This document shows, in pieces, positions 50,073-63,030 of a stretch of DNA of 64,000 nt. The stretch comes from Aphrocallistes beatrix. Lineage: Eukaryota > Porifera > Hexactinellida > Sceptrulophora > Aphrocallistidae. A program made the translations under genes and the position numbers. Below the pieces are notes generated by a model. That model worked only from the letters and a program-made list of their open reading frames with translations. It did no database searches and was not told where the DNA came from. Every line of letters begins with the position of its first letter. Positions within the stretch are counted from its first letter, which is position 1. The stretch is from the NCBI GenBank assembly GCA_963281255.1, contig OY725500.1, positions 4,149,184-4,213,183 of the forward strand. Reading direction: 5' to 3'.

Positions 50073-53000
50073 TCAATTTCTAGATCTCCCTCCTCTCGAG
50101 GGATAGTTGGCTAAGGGGGTACTTGTTCGACTATGGCTCGCGGATGAGGAGGGTCTCTCCTTCTCCAACACAGTCAGTACTTTAGACATGGGGACAAACG
50201 ATCCGTGCTTATCCTTACACTTGAAGTAGAATCTTCCTTCTACCGTCCCGTTATGCTTGCCAGTCGGTTCGTTCAGCTCCAAGCCAACCCATATCTCGTT
50301 TTCTTTCCCGTGGTGGAATTGTCCGATGTGTCGCACCTTTGCCACCTTGTTGCCAGCTTTAAATTCCACTAACACCCTGTCGTTGAGTTTGAAATCCACC
50401 TCTACCGCATTTCTACCAGGAACTGATGCGCGGTGCTTGCCAAGAGGCTTCGAAGCGCCGAGGTCAGGCGTCCCTGACCGCACCGGAAATGATTTCCTCT
50501 TCATCGAATCAGTGGGAGTGCTGACGAGTGACGAGTCGGTGGAACTCCGGACTGCTTTTCTCTGTACATTGCGAGGGAGAGAGTTGAAATTAGGCTTAGA
50601 TGAATTCCTTGGAACCTCTTTGACTTGTTTAACCTGTGTCGCTATTTGTTTATACGTATCCTCCTCCACTGGAGAAATGTCAGGTGTCATGAGGTTCTCA
50701 AGTTGCATATCATCAGAAGGATACATCTTTACATTCACAGTCAAGTCTAAATTTTCTTCTCGCTTCTGTTCCAATTTCTCCTCAAAACCTGGATTATCAT
50801 CATCTGCAAGTGGACTCTCAACAACAGACGGATTCTGCACCAACACCTTAGGAACTGGTTCTATGTTTTCAGGCGTGGGAGTTACTTCGTTTGTGTTGTT
50901 ACCGTTTTGTATACTGAAATTGCTCTGCTCCTCTTTATCAGGTGTCTCTGGAGGTGTGAAGAGGTCAACGTTGTCGTATGTATGTGGCAGAAGCAGTTGG
51001 GCGTGCAGCTGAGTAGCGGGACGGTGAATAGGGGGGGACACGACGATACCAGGGATGCTCTCAAACTCTGGAGATTCAGAGTCGTCTTGGCTTCGCGGAG
51101 AGCTGGAAATCCCGCTGTGCAGTCCTGGACTGACAGAATTGGGCGGGTTTAAATGTCCCGCACCCGCTTTATTGAGCTGCTCCTTCAAGGAGATTTCTTG
51201 CCGCAATCGGTCTAGTTGCAGTTGGTTCGAGATCTCTTCCATTCCTCGTCGGAATGTGTGGACTAAGGATTCGCCCTCATTCGGCTCCAGGATGCTAGGG
51301 TGCAAGTCTACGCGGATTGGCACTCCCTCCGTACGCGGGAGGCCACAGAATATCTCATACACAACACCAGATCTTTTGATCTTCTCACCGGAGAATGGAA
51401 AATTGTTGAGAAATCCGGTTTTATTCTTCACAATCCTGAGCATCAACCGTTTTCTGAGCATGATCTTGTAGCCAGGAGGGTTTTTCAAAGCGACAGTCAC
51501 CCGAAGGATAATAAAAACGCGCTCTTTCGGAGTGGTGATACTCCGAAGATGCATGTCTTCATGGTCACTGGAGTCCCAAGTAGCAATCGCGTCAAGTTTC
51601 GATAGAGGTTCGTGTTTAAATTTAAGAGGGATCATGTTGTCGTCGTTTTCTCCTTGTAAGTACCCAGATCTATGCAGCATATCTCCTTCATTTATGATGT
51701 TGATATAGAGGATTGGGGCTCTGGGTTCGTAACCGACAGGTAATTTCCAATTCTTAGACATACCCAATAGTTCGCCGAAATCTGAGTGTTCCAGGAGATT
51801 GCGTTCTTGCTGTAAGGCCAGCCATTCATCAATCAGCTTAGTTTCCTTGACAATATCTTCAGAGTTTTTATCTCTCTTGTTCATCAACTCTTGCATTTCT
51901 CCATCGAGGTAGTCCCTCCGCTGTATGAGTGTGCGGCTCCATATTTCCTTCATCGTGTTGAGGTCAACTTCTTGAAAGGAGTCCATCGGGGTATCCTGCT
52001 TGGAACGTACGTGGATGCTCCCTATCTCCACGCTGTGAATGGATCCCAATTCAATAGGGCCGCTACTCTGTATGCTTTGCACGGAAACCTGTATTTTCCG
52101 GCTCTGCCCTTGCTTCAACTGATAGGCACCGCCGCTAGTAATGTGCGTATCTTTGAGTTCAACTGGGATGTAGTCTCCCTCTACATTCAGTTCGAGGATT
52201 TTAGCAGTCAAACTGACGAAGTTTCGAATACGAATCCATTTCGTCTCCGGGTTTTTGGTATTTTCGACAGATGTGGACTGTGTTAGATCACGAGCGTTCA
52301 CACTTGCCGCCCTAAGTCCGAGCACTTCAATACTGAGCACTCCTTCTCTGCAGTAGTCCACGAATTCTTCAGTGACTTCGATCCCGAATATCTTGGTGTG
52401 ATTGAAAGGGATCATTCCTTCAGCAATGGATTGGTTCGCGAAATCGGGAGCAGTCCCAACTGTCACCGCTTCATTAAACCCCCACATCCTATACTGACAG
52501 AACACGAACTGGATGTTCGGAGGCAGGTCCTGTGCCTCCTTGATGTGAATGCGCAGGTAGATGGTGGACCCGGGGAGCATTTCCTGGACGCCAGAGATAG
52601 AGGAGCCAGTGTAGGAACTGCCAGTAGAGAATGGAATGTCGAAATCCTCCACGTTCTCAAGGTCTGGGTGTAGCGAGGAGAGTCGCTGTAGTGTGAAGCT
52701 GATCTTACCAATCTCGCGTCCCTGAGGACTCACGATGGGAGCAAAGTACTCGTGCGGGAAGAAGTGGAACAAGCACTGGAGGTAGGCATTGGAGACACCG
52801 ATCAAAGAATGACTCTCTAAGTCACAGAAAGGATCAGGACCCATATTCACATTCCACACTTCCTCTCCTTTCTCCTCTTTATGCCGCTCCATCTCTTCAT
52901 ACAGGTCCGCGATAACTGCGAGCTTTTCTTGTAGAGTGTCCACTGTCCATACTGCGTCGTTCCCTTTCCCCGGGAATATCACTCTGATAGCCACACAGCT

Positions 53001-55653
53001 CGTGACATCCTCCCTCTCAATGAAGCGAGAGCGCGGGGAAAGGTAGGTGGGGTTGATGCGGAGAGTGACAGAGAAAAGCACATCTCGCTTCAACTCCTCG
53101 CTGTACTGATTAGCAGAGCGGACCAAGTCAGTGGCGTAGAGCACCTCCTCTTGTAATCGGATCAGGGACTGCGAGTCTAGCTCGGAGGGAGGATTGTACG
53201 ACTGGCCTTCAGGAGTATTTCCCTCGTACGTCCTTTGATCTGACAGCCTATCTCTCAGCTCTCCCAGCTGTTGCTCATACTCATCGTGGAGTTTGCGAAT
53301 CGCTTCCTCTTTGTCAGTTTTAAAGTTGGTCACGATGTCATCGTAATCGGACATGGCGAGCTCCTTCTTGGCCGAGGTGATATCCACATCCTCTTGTGAC
53401 TCACCCTCAGGGGGGTTGGCGTGACCCCCGGGAGCGTTCACGCGGAACCAGTGGTTGTTCCCCAGCAGGATCCGGTACCCATGGTAGAGGTGTGTGGGAT
53501 CACTGATGCTATGCCCGTTCACGTATACTTTCGCCTCCTCGAAAGGTGTGATAACGCACCCTCCGTCCTTCACCTCGATCTTGCAATGTTCTTTCTGGAT
53601 GCTCAGTCCTTTCAGCTGGATCTGAGGGGCTGGGATGTTGTCAGGACGTCCCACTAGTGTCATCTCCCTAACATTGTACACCAACAATTCATTCATGCTA
53701 GGATCCGCGTTCATGTTCACGAGGTAGAAGTGACCTAGACAAACCGCAGAGATATCATTGCAATAGGATTCTAATGAGAAGAGAGGGTAGAGCTTCACAC
53801 TCACCGCTTTTGACTTGGATGCCAGCTGACTGGATGGATATCCCCATCTCTTCCATTATATGCTGCCTCTCTTCCTCTAGCTTACGTGTGTTGCTCAACT
53901 TCTGCTCCCAACTCTGCTCTCGCTGAGAGAGCATGTTCTCAGCGTCTTTCAGTTTCTCTGCAAGCTCCTCATTTCCCCCCTGGACCTCTCTAGCCCCCGG
54001 CGCCCCGTCCACATCGAGCATCTCCTTCAGGCGAGCCAACTCCTCCTTCAGTTCTCGGATAATCCGGGAATTGTCGTCTTCATTAATGATAGCGTGGTTC
54101 ACGATGCGTTTGGCTCGGTCTGCATATCTGTAAGTAAAGATCGTTATAGCAACGGAAAGGAATGCAGTATAATCCGTAGTTGGAGATGACCGTCAAATGT
54201 GTACATCTCAATTAACCGAATTCATACAAATAAACTCTACATCGATTCACTATTAGGTATAACGGTAACTCTACACTATAATGAATGGGAACTAGAAACC
54301 GGGTTAGAGATGACTCATAAGTTATAACACGAGACAATGAGAAACAATACAAGTCTATTTCTGCCATCAAAATCACACAATGCTACAGATGTACTGAAAT
54401 TACACTGTATTTACGGATATAAGGTAGAATCTCACCTGAGTGTAGATAGAGACTCCTCCAGATTGTCTGTGGCGGGACTGATCGTAGCTATCATGATGGT
54501 CTTACTGTTCCCTCCCAGACTGTCCTTCAGGAGCCAGGTCAGCACTGAGTCCCGGTAGGGTACGAACTCCCCTTTCTTGGCCTTTCCAGAGGAAATGTCA
54601 GCCAGGGAAGAAATGACTCTCCCTATAAGGAGAACATTTAAACATATCTATTGTTCAATGTGGTATCTAAGCTGGACTTACCGAGTGTGGTGAGAGCGAG
54701 ATTTATGTTGGAGCCCTCTTTCAACCGATCTCCGGAGGCACCGGTCTTCGATGCCCGCTCTGAGCCAGCCAGATCCACCAGAGAGATACGGGACACTTTC
54801 TCTGTCCCGATTCCTCGCGCCATGTCGAACTCCGTCTGTCTGAACTCAATGGTGAACACGGCATGCGACCTAACAAACTCACAGCATAACCTAGCCTCTC
54901 TCCACAGCCATAATATTGTATAATATTGTTCCTACCGTGATGACTCAGCGTTCATCTGGGTAGCAGCCACCGTCCGCGACCTGTTCCCCTCCAGCATCAG
55001 TCTCTCTATCTCCGAGCTGGAGGTCACGGCCAGCTTTGTCAGTCCTTCCACGTAAGGACCGAGTGAGTGATGCTCTCGCACTTTCAGCTCTTTCTGGTTG
55101 ACACGAGGCATGAGCAAGTCCCGCACTTTCTCATTGTATATCTCCATATAGCACACCTATGAGGAGCAGGGAGTTAGCAGGTGGCCACAGCTGTTCGAGA
55201 AAGAAAAGTGCTACTCACCTCTATCGTCGATGCGATGTCAGGACGATTCGAAGTCTGCTCTTCGATTCGGGAGAACAGAGAGTCGCAGAGACGAGGAATC
55301 AGTCCTTTATCTTCGTCTGCGCCAGGAGGGCCCATCATTGTGTAAGATTTCCCGGATCCAGTTTGTCCGTACGCGAACACACACCCGTTATAACCCTGGA
55401 ACGAGTTGTCCAGGAATTTGTTCCCCAGTGCGTTGAACACGCCCTCCTGACCTGTGAATTTGGGGTTGCTTGGATCGATCGACCAGAAGCAATGGTCGAA
55501 ACTGAAAGGTTTTATCTGATGCTTGGCATTTGTTGAATCCATAATAACTTGTTTGTTTTTCATATCGACGCAGACACCCGTGTTCATGTCTAGTTCGCGG
55601 CGATTCAACGGTCGCACACGGATAGCGACCATAACCGCATCTCCCTTGCTCAT
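50073..55653 (-). CDS. KIF13: Kinesin-3 motor with CAP-Gly tail (KIF13)
   Basis: Six exons: 55653-55219, 55156-54936, 54869-54682, 54622-54436, 54127-53805 and 53734-50073 (phases 0, 2, 1, 2, 1), 1671 residues. Motor domain about 1-350 with P-loop GQTGSGKS (96-103), switch I NAESSRSH, switch [10 protein letters not shown] and the neck start [11 protein letters not shown] short coiled coil, then an FHA domain (about 455-560; LVGRPDN, GCVITP), kinesin-3 DUF/KIF1B-like regions, and near the C terminus a CAP-Gly domain ([16 protein letters not shown] followed by [11 protein letters not shown]). FHA plus CAP-Gly in one kinesin is the KIF13B/GAKIN architecture. These plus-end motors carry vesicles such as PIP3 and mannose-6-phosphate-receptor cargoes. 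The pre-CAP-Gly linker is Ser/Thr/Pro-rich. Confidence 0.96.
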
Positions 55654-55743
55654 TATACTCCTGGCTAATATGTAAGAAATATTAGTGCAAAAGACAGAAC
55701 TTAGGTATATATATAATATGCACCAAAAGCGTAGACGAGATTT

Positions 55744-55971
55744 CTAAAAACGTACAGAGGAGCATAGTGAAAAATTGCAACACATCAAGCAGTCCATTAA
55801 AACGTGATTAGAATATATTGTATAGTGGACAGTAATAGCGAAGACAGCTGCGCTTGCTACCAATGCTCCTACAACCATTGAAATCACGGATAAAAGAGTG
55901 AAAGGAAGTACGAATAAGTACTTATAAGCCGAGCAAAGAGAAACCCTCTCAGAGTGTCCCCATGGATTCAT
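55744..55971 (-). CDS. Possible 75-residue two-pass membrane peptide
   Basis: ATG 55971 to a stop at 55744. The first 18 residues are polar, followed by a long hydrophobic stretch (YLFVLPFTLLSVISMVVG then ALVASAAVFAITV) and a Cys-rich end. It lies 90 bp upstream of KIF13 on the same strand. It has an ATG and a plausible membrane profile but no recognised family, and the C-terminal part has a random look. It could be a chance ORF in the KIF13 5' region. Confidence 0.3.
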   Translation of the reverse strand: MNPWGHSERVSLCSAYKYLFVLPFTLLSVISMVVGALVASAAVFAITVHYTIYSNHVLMDCLMCCNFSLCSSVRF

Positions 55972-57551
55972 AATTTAAACTTGAAACCACTTGATGGAGT
56001 AGCACTAGCAATGCTGGCATCAAATGACTAAATTTACACTACAATCCCGTTCAAATTGAAATCAGTCAAACATTGTTTACTGCACAGAGATTTCAGATCG
56101 AATTAACTACAACTATATGCCGCATCTAATTACGTCCTTGCTTTGTGCTCTACGAATTATTACATTATAAGATTCCGCATAGATATGAATAATTCAAATT
56201 TCAATACTTATATGTGTGCGTGTGTGGGTATTATGCAGATTTATGGAGTGAGAAACTGTCTTTTGAAAATCTTTCAACTGCCATCTTACAAAACGTGACT
56301 ATATACCTACCCTTATAAAACAGAAACAGTTCAGTCACATGTTTTGGTGTACAGTATATGACTAGCAACATTCCAAACCTACTTCTAATGTATCCATAGC
56401 AACCTAAGAACAGTATGCCATAGTAGAAATGCGAATCATGCGATATTTATTGATACAACAAAATTAGAATGTGGGTGTTAGCCACCTATTTATACTAATC
56501 TAAACAGTGAAAATAATGCAAAATGGTACGATTGACGTTTTAATTAAATTCTGCAATGATTTTATTTTCAGTTCATTACTGAATAATCACTTCGTAGCGT
56601 AGACTTGCAATGAATATGACGAACCTACTCCACTCTGTATAGCCATCACTTCATATTATATTCAAGAAAGTATAAACCTATCACGCAAATAATATACCTG
56701 CCTAATGCTAGATGATCGAATTTAAAGGAAACCCGAGAGAAAAGCTCTATCGACACACACTCGCACCTGCCAGAGCTCTACGTCACAGACGAGAAGTAGA
56801 GAGGGTTCATTGCCTGAACATATTGCACATTATTGCAACTTTTTAAAATTGTTTATGCTACTTCTCGAAATATTACGGTTATATGTTTACACCCGATAAC
56901 CAATGCAATAGACTGCCTATCTCCTGCAAGACTACGGGCTTCCAAGCCTTTTAGTTAAGAGCTTGAAAGGCTCATAAGCAATCCTAATTTACTGCTATAA
57001 AATACTAACAACTTCACAGCAAAAATACTTGAAAACTCTACATTAGAATATACCATCAGTAGATGAAACAAATACTTTTTTTAGCCACTGATATCGCTTG
57101 ACTGTGATAGTATGGTACCTCAATCAGTCAATGTTAACAACTAAGCCATTCATTATTCTACCATCATGAATGATTTATGAGATACCAAAACTCTTGTGTT
57201 GTGAACTAAACCAAATCAATATCCATCCATGGTAACTGTTGCATAGTTTGGAATGCAATAGTTCATGTTTTGCATTCTTACTATGTATAGCATCCATTAC
57301 TATTGTCAACTCACTAGATCTCAGTCTTAGAGACTGCAATCTGGTTGATAGCTGGACGATGGAATGCCAGCCAGACTCTTCTTACTATAGACACAATTTC
57401 TGCTAATTGACAATGGAATAGTACGATGACACCTCTACCTTTTAATCATAGTAATGTATATGCATTTAGCACTGCATATTCTGCTCTTATTTGTGAGAGG
57501 ACACAGTGAGAGATTAATAGTCACTCATTTAACTTAGAGAAAATTGATCAG
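55972..57551. other. Intergenic, KIF13 and SHOC2 divergent 5' regions
   Basis: About 1.6 kb, AT-rich, the longest gap between genes in the window. It must hold the promoters of KIF13 and SHOC2. I see no ORF, inverted-repeat element, tRNA or tandem array. Confidence 0.5.
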
Positions 57552-60500
57552 ATGGCAATCAGATTTCAAGAACCCGTCCAAATTCCTTCGGAAGAAGACG
57601 CCGTACCCAGTATGAGCTTCCCGACCAACGCAGTTAGTCCGCAAGACAACAGAGACAGTCTCATGGAAGCGGACAGCGAAGTCGCAGGAATTACAGGCGG
57701 GATTCAGAAGGGAATAAAATTTGAAGACACACCCGACCGTCCAGGTTTAAATTTCTCAGAAAAACCGGGGATCAAATTCACTGAACCAGACAAGTCCGGT
57801 GTGAAGTTCTCTGAACCAGAAAAGTCAGGTGTGAAGTTCTCTGAACCAGAAAGGTCAGGTGTGAAGTTCTCGGAACCAGAAAAGTCAGGTGTCAAATTCT
57901 CTGAACCCGATCGTCCTGACTCACCTACCGGTGCGAGCGGTGGAGCTAAGAGAGACTCTAAGTTGCCGGGTCTCCACGTCACCATCTCCACCCCAGGCTC
58001 GGACAAACCCCAGTCGACAGGTTCCATCCGACGCAAGTACACTATCAACTTCGACATTCCTCCAGTGCGTCCTATGCCCAGTAAAATTCCTGAAACCTAC
58101 GTATTCAGTGCACCGATCATATATGCCTACTTTCTCAATAGGAAATCAAGAAGAAGATACAGAAAGCTAAAGAGGAGAAGGCAAAGCGATTGGACTTAGC
58201 CAAACAAGATGTGAGTTCCGAGTACCCTAATTAGATTCCCAACACCTGTACCAGTTATTGTGTGCTCCTGAGTACTATTGATGACAACACTTATGTTTTA
58301 ACATTCCATTCCCCCCTGTTACGTATCCATAGTAACATAAGAGTATCTAAAACTATGTCGTGTTTATAACTTATTATCTCAAGTTTAGAAGTTCCTTCTC
58401 TCTTGTTTAGTTACCCGGAATGCCACCTAGCATCAAAGACGTGAGTAATCGATTTGTTTACACCTAACACCTGTTGTTTACATAACTTATTTGTTTTTTA
58501 TTTGTTCATTTCCTGGCAGTGTACACATGTCGAGCAGTTGTATTTGTACGGAAATAGACTACAGACGCTGGGCCCTGAGATTGGGAAGCTGTCCAACCTG
58601 AAAACCCTCGGACTGAGTGAGAACCAGATCACATTCCTGCCAGGTGGTGTCTATGGCTGTTGTCTACTTGATATGTTTGGCTCTGTTTACAGTTCTATAT
58701 TTTGTTAGAGGAATTGTGTAACTTGACAAAGTTGGAAGTGTTGGATTTAAGACACAACAAACTGAGAGAGGTTTGTGTTGATCGAAGAGTTAATCCCTGA
58801 GGCAGAATAGTTCTGATCTTCCCTGTTTAGATCCCAGATCAGATCTACGTTCTGTCCAAACTACAGACGCTGTATCTGCGGTTTAACAAGATAACAGAGA
58901 TCAAAGGGCAGATAGGAAATCTAAAGGTGATAAATTCTAACTCCAGATTACATTATCTTACACACGCATAATTATAATGAACTGTTCCATAGAACATCTC
59001 AACCTTGAGTCTGCGGGATAACAAGATCAAGTGCCTACCTCCTGATATCGGTACATTCTCTTCTTTCCTATTTAGAAGATCCTATTTAGACATTTTTCTA
59101 TTTAAATGAGTGAGAAGATTGTAATTGCAATCTTTAGGTTTGTTGGTGCATCTGAATGCGTTCGATCTCTCTCACAACCAACTCGAGATACTACCAGAAG
59201 GTGAGAGAACTCAACTGGGAGTTATTTTCCAGGATTAATTTATTCTAGCGTTTGTATTCAGAGCTCTCCTTGTGTCGCAACATGACAGCTCTCGACCTCC
59301 AGCACAACGAGCTAACACTCCTGCCCGGTGGAATTGGAAATATGACAAAGCTACGACGGCTCGGTCTTAAGTAATTTCTCTCTTAATCCATGGTTTAGAA
59401 CTAGAATAGAAACTCACACTGGTTCTAACACTAGGTTCAACCGACTCACTGGTCTACCCGACTCTCTCGCTAACTGCAAATTTCTGCAAGAATTCACTCT
59501 GGAAAACAACAGGATAGAGACCTTACAGGTGCTAATATCTAAGATATACCAGCCCACGTTTGGTGTTTCAGTATTTGTGCTTGTAGGAGACAGTAATGCT
59601 TAACCTCTCTCGGATCTCAACTCTCCATCTCTCCCTGAACAGATTCCAAGACATGCCAGTCATAGACTCCACACACTTCCAGAACGTCATTGTAAGAATA
59701 TCAACACCTATATTCCCCTCTACTCAGTATTCTCACTGATTCTCTATTCTTACAGTGTCTCATAATGGAGAGTAACTGCATCACGAAGATACCACAGGCC
59801 GTATTTTCTGCAGCACCCAAACTTGTTAGTTCAAATTTATTCAATTGCTACATACAAAGCTTGCCACTTAGAATTGCATCTGTACCATCTGCATGACATG
59901 CGGTAGATTCCGAAATGAGTTCTAGAAATGGTATTTAATTATCTCGTTTTGGTTGAGCATTTGTACATCAACAATTTATTCAACTTTCAACCGCGACACC
60001 TGAGAAATTTATTTCCTCTTTGATTGTGAATTTGTGCTCAATCTATGTTTAATCACTCTCCTATGAACTAAGAACTCTTACCTTTGAACTAAAATGAAAA
60101 GTTTGCAATGATACAGCTTCGCACGAATCTTATAAAATATGCAAACTTTGCGTCATGATGTTGGTTAACTTGGTTATGCTATGTCTGCCAACTTCCACGA
60201 AAATCAACTGTTTATGACTGCTTCTCTCCTCCTAGAACAAGATTAACTTGAAAGATAACCAGATAACAGCATTCCCTTTGGGTAATCAGCTTATGCCAAC
60301 TATTAATCAATGATAAGACAAATCCTACGTTTTGTCTATGGGATCGATATTGTGCATTTATGTAGATTTCGGAACATGGGTGAACTTTATCGAGATTAAT
60401 CTTGCTTCGAATCAGATCACGGTTATTCCAGGTTAATTAATAAATGACATTTCTATCTAATCTCTTCGAGGAGGAATTTCAATTTTGATTACAAATTAGA

Positions 60501-63030
60501 GGATATACGCAACCTGGTGAATTTGGAGGTTCTACAGCTCAACAACAACTACATCAAGGTGATTATGCTTCCTGAATAGTTAGGTTCAGAATAGAAGTTA
60601 CCTCTGACTATCCATCTTCGCAGGTCATACCTCAAGGCATATGCTTCCTGCGGAAACTCACTATGCTGGACTTGGAAGGCAACAAACTTGACGCGTTAGC
60701 AGGAGAAATATGTTAGTTAACTGTGAGTCCATTCAATATCCTGCGTTTTAACGCTTTTGCCTAGGCTATCTGAGAGAACTGGTTAAACTGAATGTACAGT
60801 CCAATCTCCTACGAGCTCTACCTCGTGGGATCGGGTATGTTGAGCAAAATAACTCATTCTTATACGACAAATTTCTGAGTGGCATCCGTAATTAGTTAAT
60901 TGACAGGCCTACGGTATTTGAACTGGCGGCTTTTTTATATCCTGATTAGCATCCTTCAGCTGTTTCAACACTTGTATGGAAAATTGTAAACGTGAATTTA
61001 CACTTAATATGTGACTTCCAGAAGTCGTTTTGTTTGGTGGCGAAACGATCTAATCTGTTATTCTTTGCAAACACATGCTACTTCTTAGTGTAGCTTTATG
61101 CGTGGTATAGAATGTAGGCTGCTAGAACTAGCGATACTGACTTTTAACTTTTTTAAGGAATCTAACGAATCTGAAAGTGTTGAGTATTGGAGAAAATGAT
61201 ATTGCAGACATCCCACAAGAGATTGGTAAGTCTGATAATCACTTAGTTTAGTCGATGGTAGTTGATTACAGAACTGGAATATATATTATATACTATTGAA
61301 GTTCAAAGTTGTTAATGTTCATTCCCACACACATCCTTCGCTACCTAACCTCGTTAGAATGATAACTGCTTTAGCACTCCGTAAGCCAGCCCTGTTCTTA
61401 TCAGGATTTCTTTCCTGTCTAGCACCTCAATTTAAAATGCTAGGGATAAAATATTGGGATATATAGACCTTATCACCATTCCTTATCCATCTATGCATTA
61501 GTTTGAAGTTAGTTGTTCGTACAGACCGGTGGAGGATAAGGCAGTTGGCCAAGTTGTCTGTTTCTTCTGTCTGAGTGGTCAGCTCAGACAATATATTGTC
61601 TGAGTCTGAGACTCAGGCTATATACATAACCTTCTACAGTTTCAAAGCTCTGCACCTATGCAATATATCTACTGCATTTCAGGAAATTATTTAATTAAAT
61701 CCTTTCAAGTGGGGTGATCCATCGCATGTATGTGAGAATTATTTATATCCTATTTACAGTTTCAAATTAGTAGAATATAATAATTGCAACGCGAACAACA
61801 AGCATAGCTTTGAGTTTTATTGTTCACCTGCAGATGCTGAGTTGAACAATATCGAATGATGTCTAGTTGTGTTATATTAGTTATAATTGCTCGTCGTCCT
61901 ACATCACGGTGGATTCCAGGCATGAAAGGACTTTTTTTGATTTGCTCTGAAAACTTCCCTCAACTCCACAATTTGAGATAATTTCTCACATCAACGCTAT
62001 GTCCATTTAAACTAGCGATGATGAGTCTTATCACAGGACACATCTAATGCCATGTCATCGCTTTTATAAGACAAATAATGACAACTTCTATCACACACAT
62101 CGTTTAGGCTCTCTCAGTAAGTTGGAAGAACTGTACATGAACGATAATGGGGATTTGCAGGCACTGCCTTTCGAGCTAGCACTGTGCCAGAATCTACAGC
62201 TAATGTCAGTAGAAGGTTGTCCTTTATCAAGAATGCCTGCGCAAGCTGTAGAAGGTGGCCCTTCCACAATTATGCAGGTTTGTGTGTGTAGAATATGTTG
62301 CTGGTTATATTAATGGTTAATATTTAAGTAGTGTGGGGACAGCATATGTCTAGGTTCAACTATTATAGACATGTAAATTACATGACCTTTCACATGGTTA
62401 TTGGTAGAGTAATACAACCTCATGGTTCCTTCAGGTGTTTGCTAGTTCTATGTTGTCTAAAGTCTGTTGGTTATGGCTGTTGCAAAGTTTGGGAAGTAAT
62501 TAATTTATGGGGGATTAGTTTCTCAGAGTTGATTCGATTCATTATAATAACCATAAAGTGCTTAGTTGACAAGTATTTGAGATAAATCCAAAAGATGAAG
62601 TCCTCACCATCATACCTGGTGGTATATAGTCTAACTGGATGACCACGCAGACCTAATCTGAATTTGTACAGTTAGTGAAGGCTGTGACCAACTCTACATA
62701 ATCGAATTTGTTTGTGGAGCGTAGGATGTTAACATTATGGAAATCGGGATAGTAATTGTATACTATTCTTCTAGTATTTGAGGTTCCATGGCCCATATCG
62801 CCACATGAATTTCAAATAGAGGCGGTGATGTGAATTACGAAGAGAGCCTGGACAGATGTCAACTATTTAGTAATTTGTAAGGAAAACTCCGGCATTTTAA
62901 TACAAATATAAATATAATTTTATTACCATATCTGTATATATGGCAGGTGTTGGATATATATGGATTTTCTTATGACTGAGTGTGTAATATTATGTTTTAG
63001 TTCGTTTTTTGGAGAATACATTCTGAGTAA
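57552..63030 (+). CDS. SHOC2: Leucine-rich-repeat Ras scaffold SHOC2
   Basis: Twenty exons: 57552-58064 (or 58100), 58142-58210, 58411-58440, 58520-58643, 58709-58770, 58831-58926, 58993-59050, 59138-59200, 59262-59370, 59435-59528, 59587-59691, 59756-59824, 60236-60281, 60366-60431, 60500-60558, 60624-60711, 60765-60834, 61158-61225, 62108-62277 and 63001-63030; about 662 residues. About 20 LRRs follow human SHOC2 unit by unit: [113 protein letters not shown]2 binds MRAS/RAS-GTP and PP1C to dephosphorylate RAF. The N-terminal tail has a tandem array of GVKF motifs. The first donor is ambiguous, and the last exon (F plus eight residues, TAA) rests on frame, acceptor and the position of the human C terminus. 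Confidence 0.9.
57705..57914 (+). repeat. Tandem 30-bp repeat encoding RVxF-like PP1-docking motifs
   Basis: Within SHOC2 exon 1, residues 81-120 are four successive 10-residue units of the form [12 protein letters not shown] (57792-57911). Three more diverged units precede them (KGIKF, PGLNF, PGIKF; residues 53-80). The DNA units are nearly identical (GTGTGAAGTTCTC), indicating recent expansion. Confidence 0.9.

Noticed and set aside
50257..51012. 251-residue plus-strand ORF opposite KIF13
   Set aside because: Shadow of the low-complexity KIF13 tail; Ser/Leu-rich with no domain.
58065..58141. Longer first SHOC2 exon ending at GTAAAA (58079)
   Set aside because: That donor gives the wrong phase and a stop in exon 2. 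The GTGCGT (58065) or GTATTC (58101) donor keeps the frame; I prefer the first because the intron is then of usual length.
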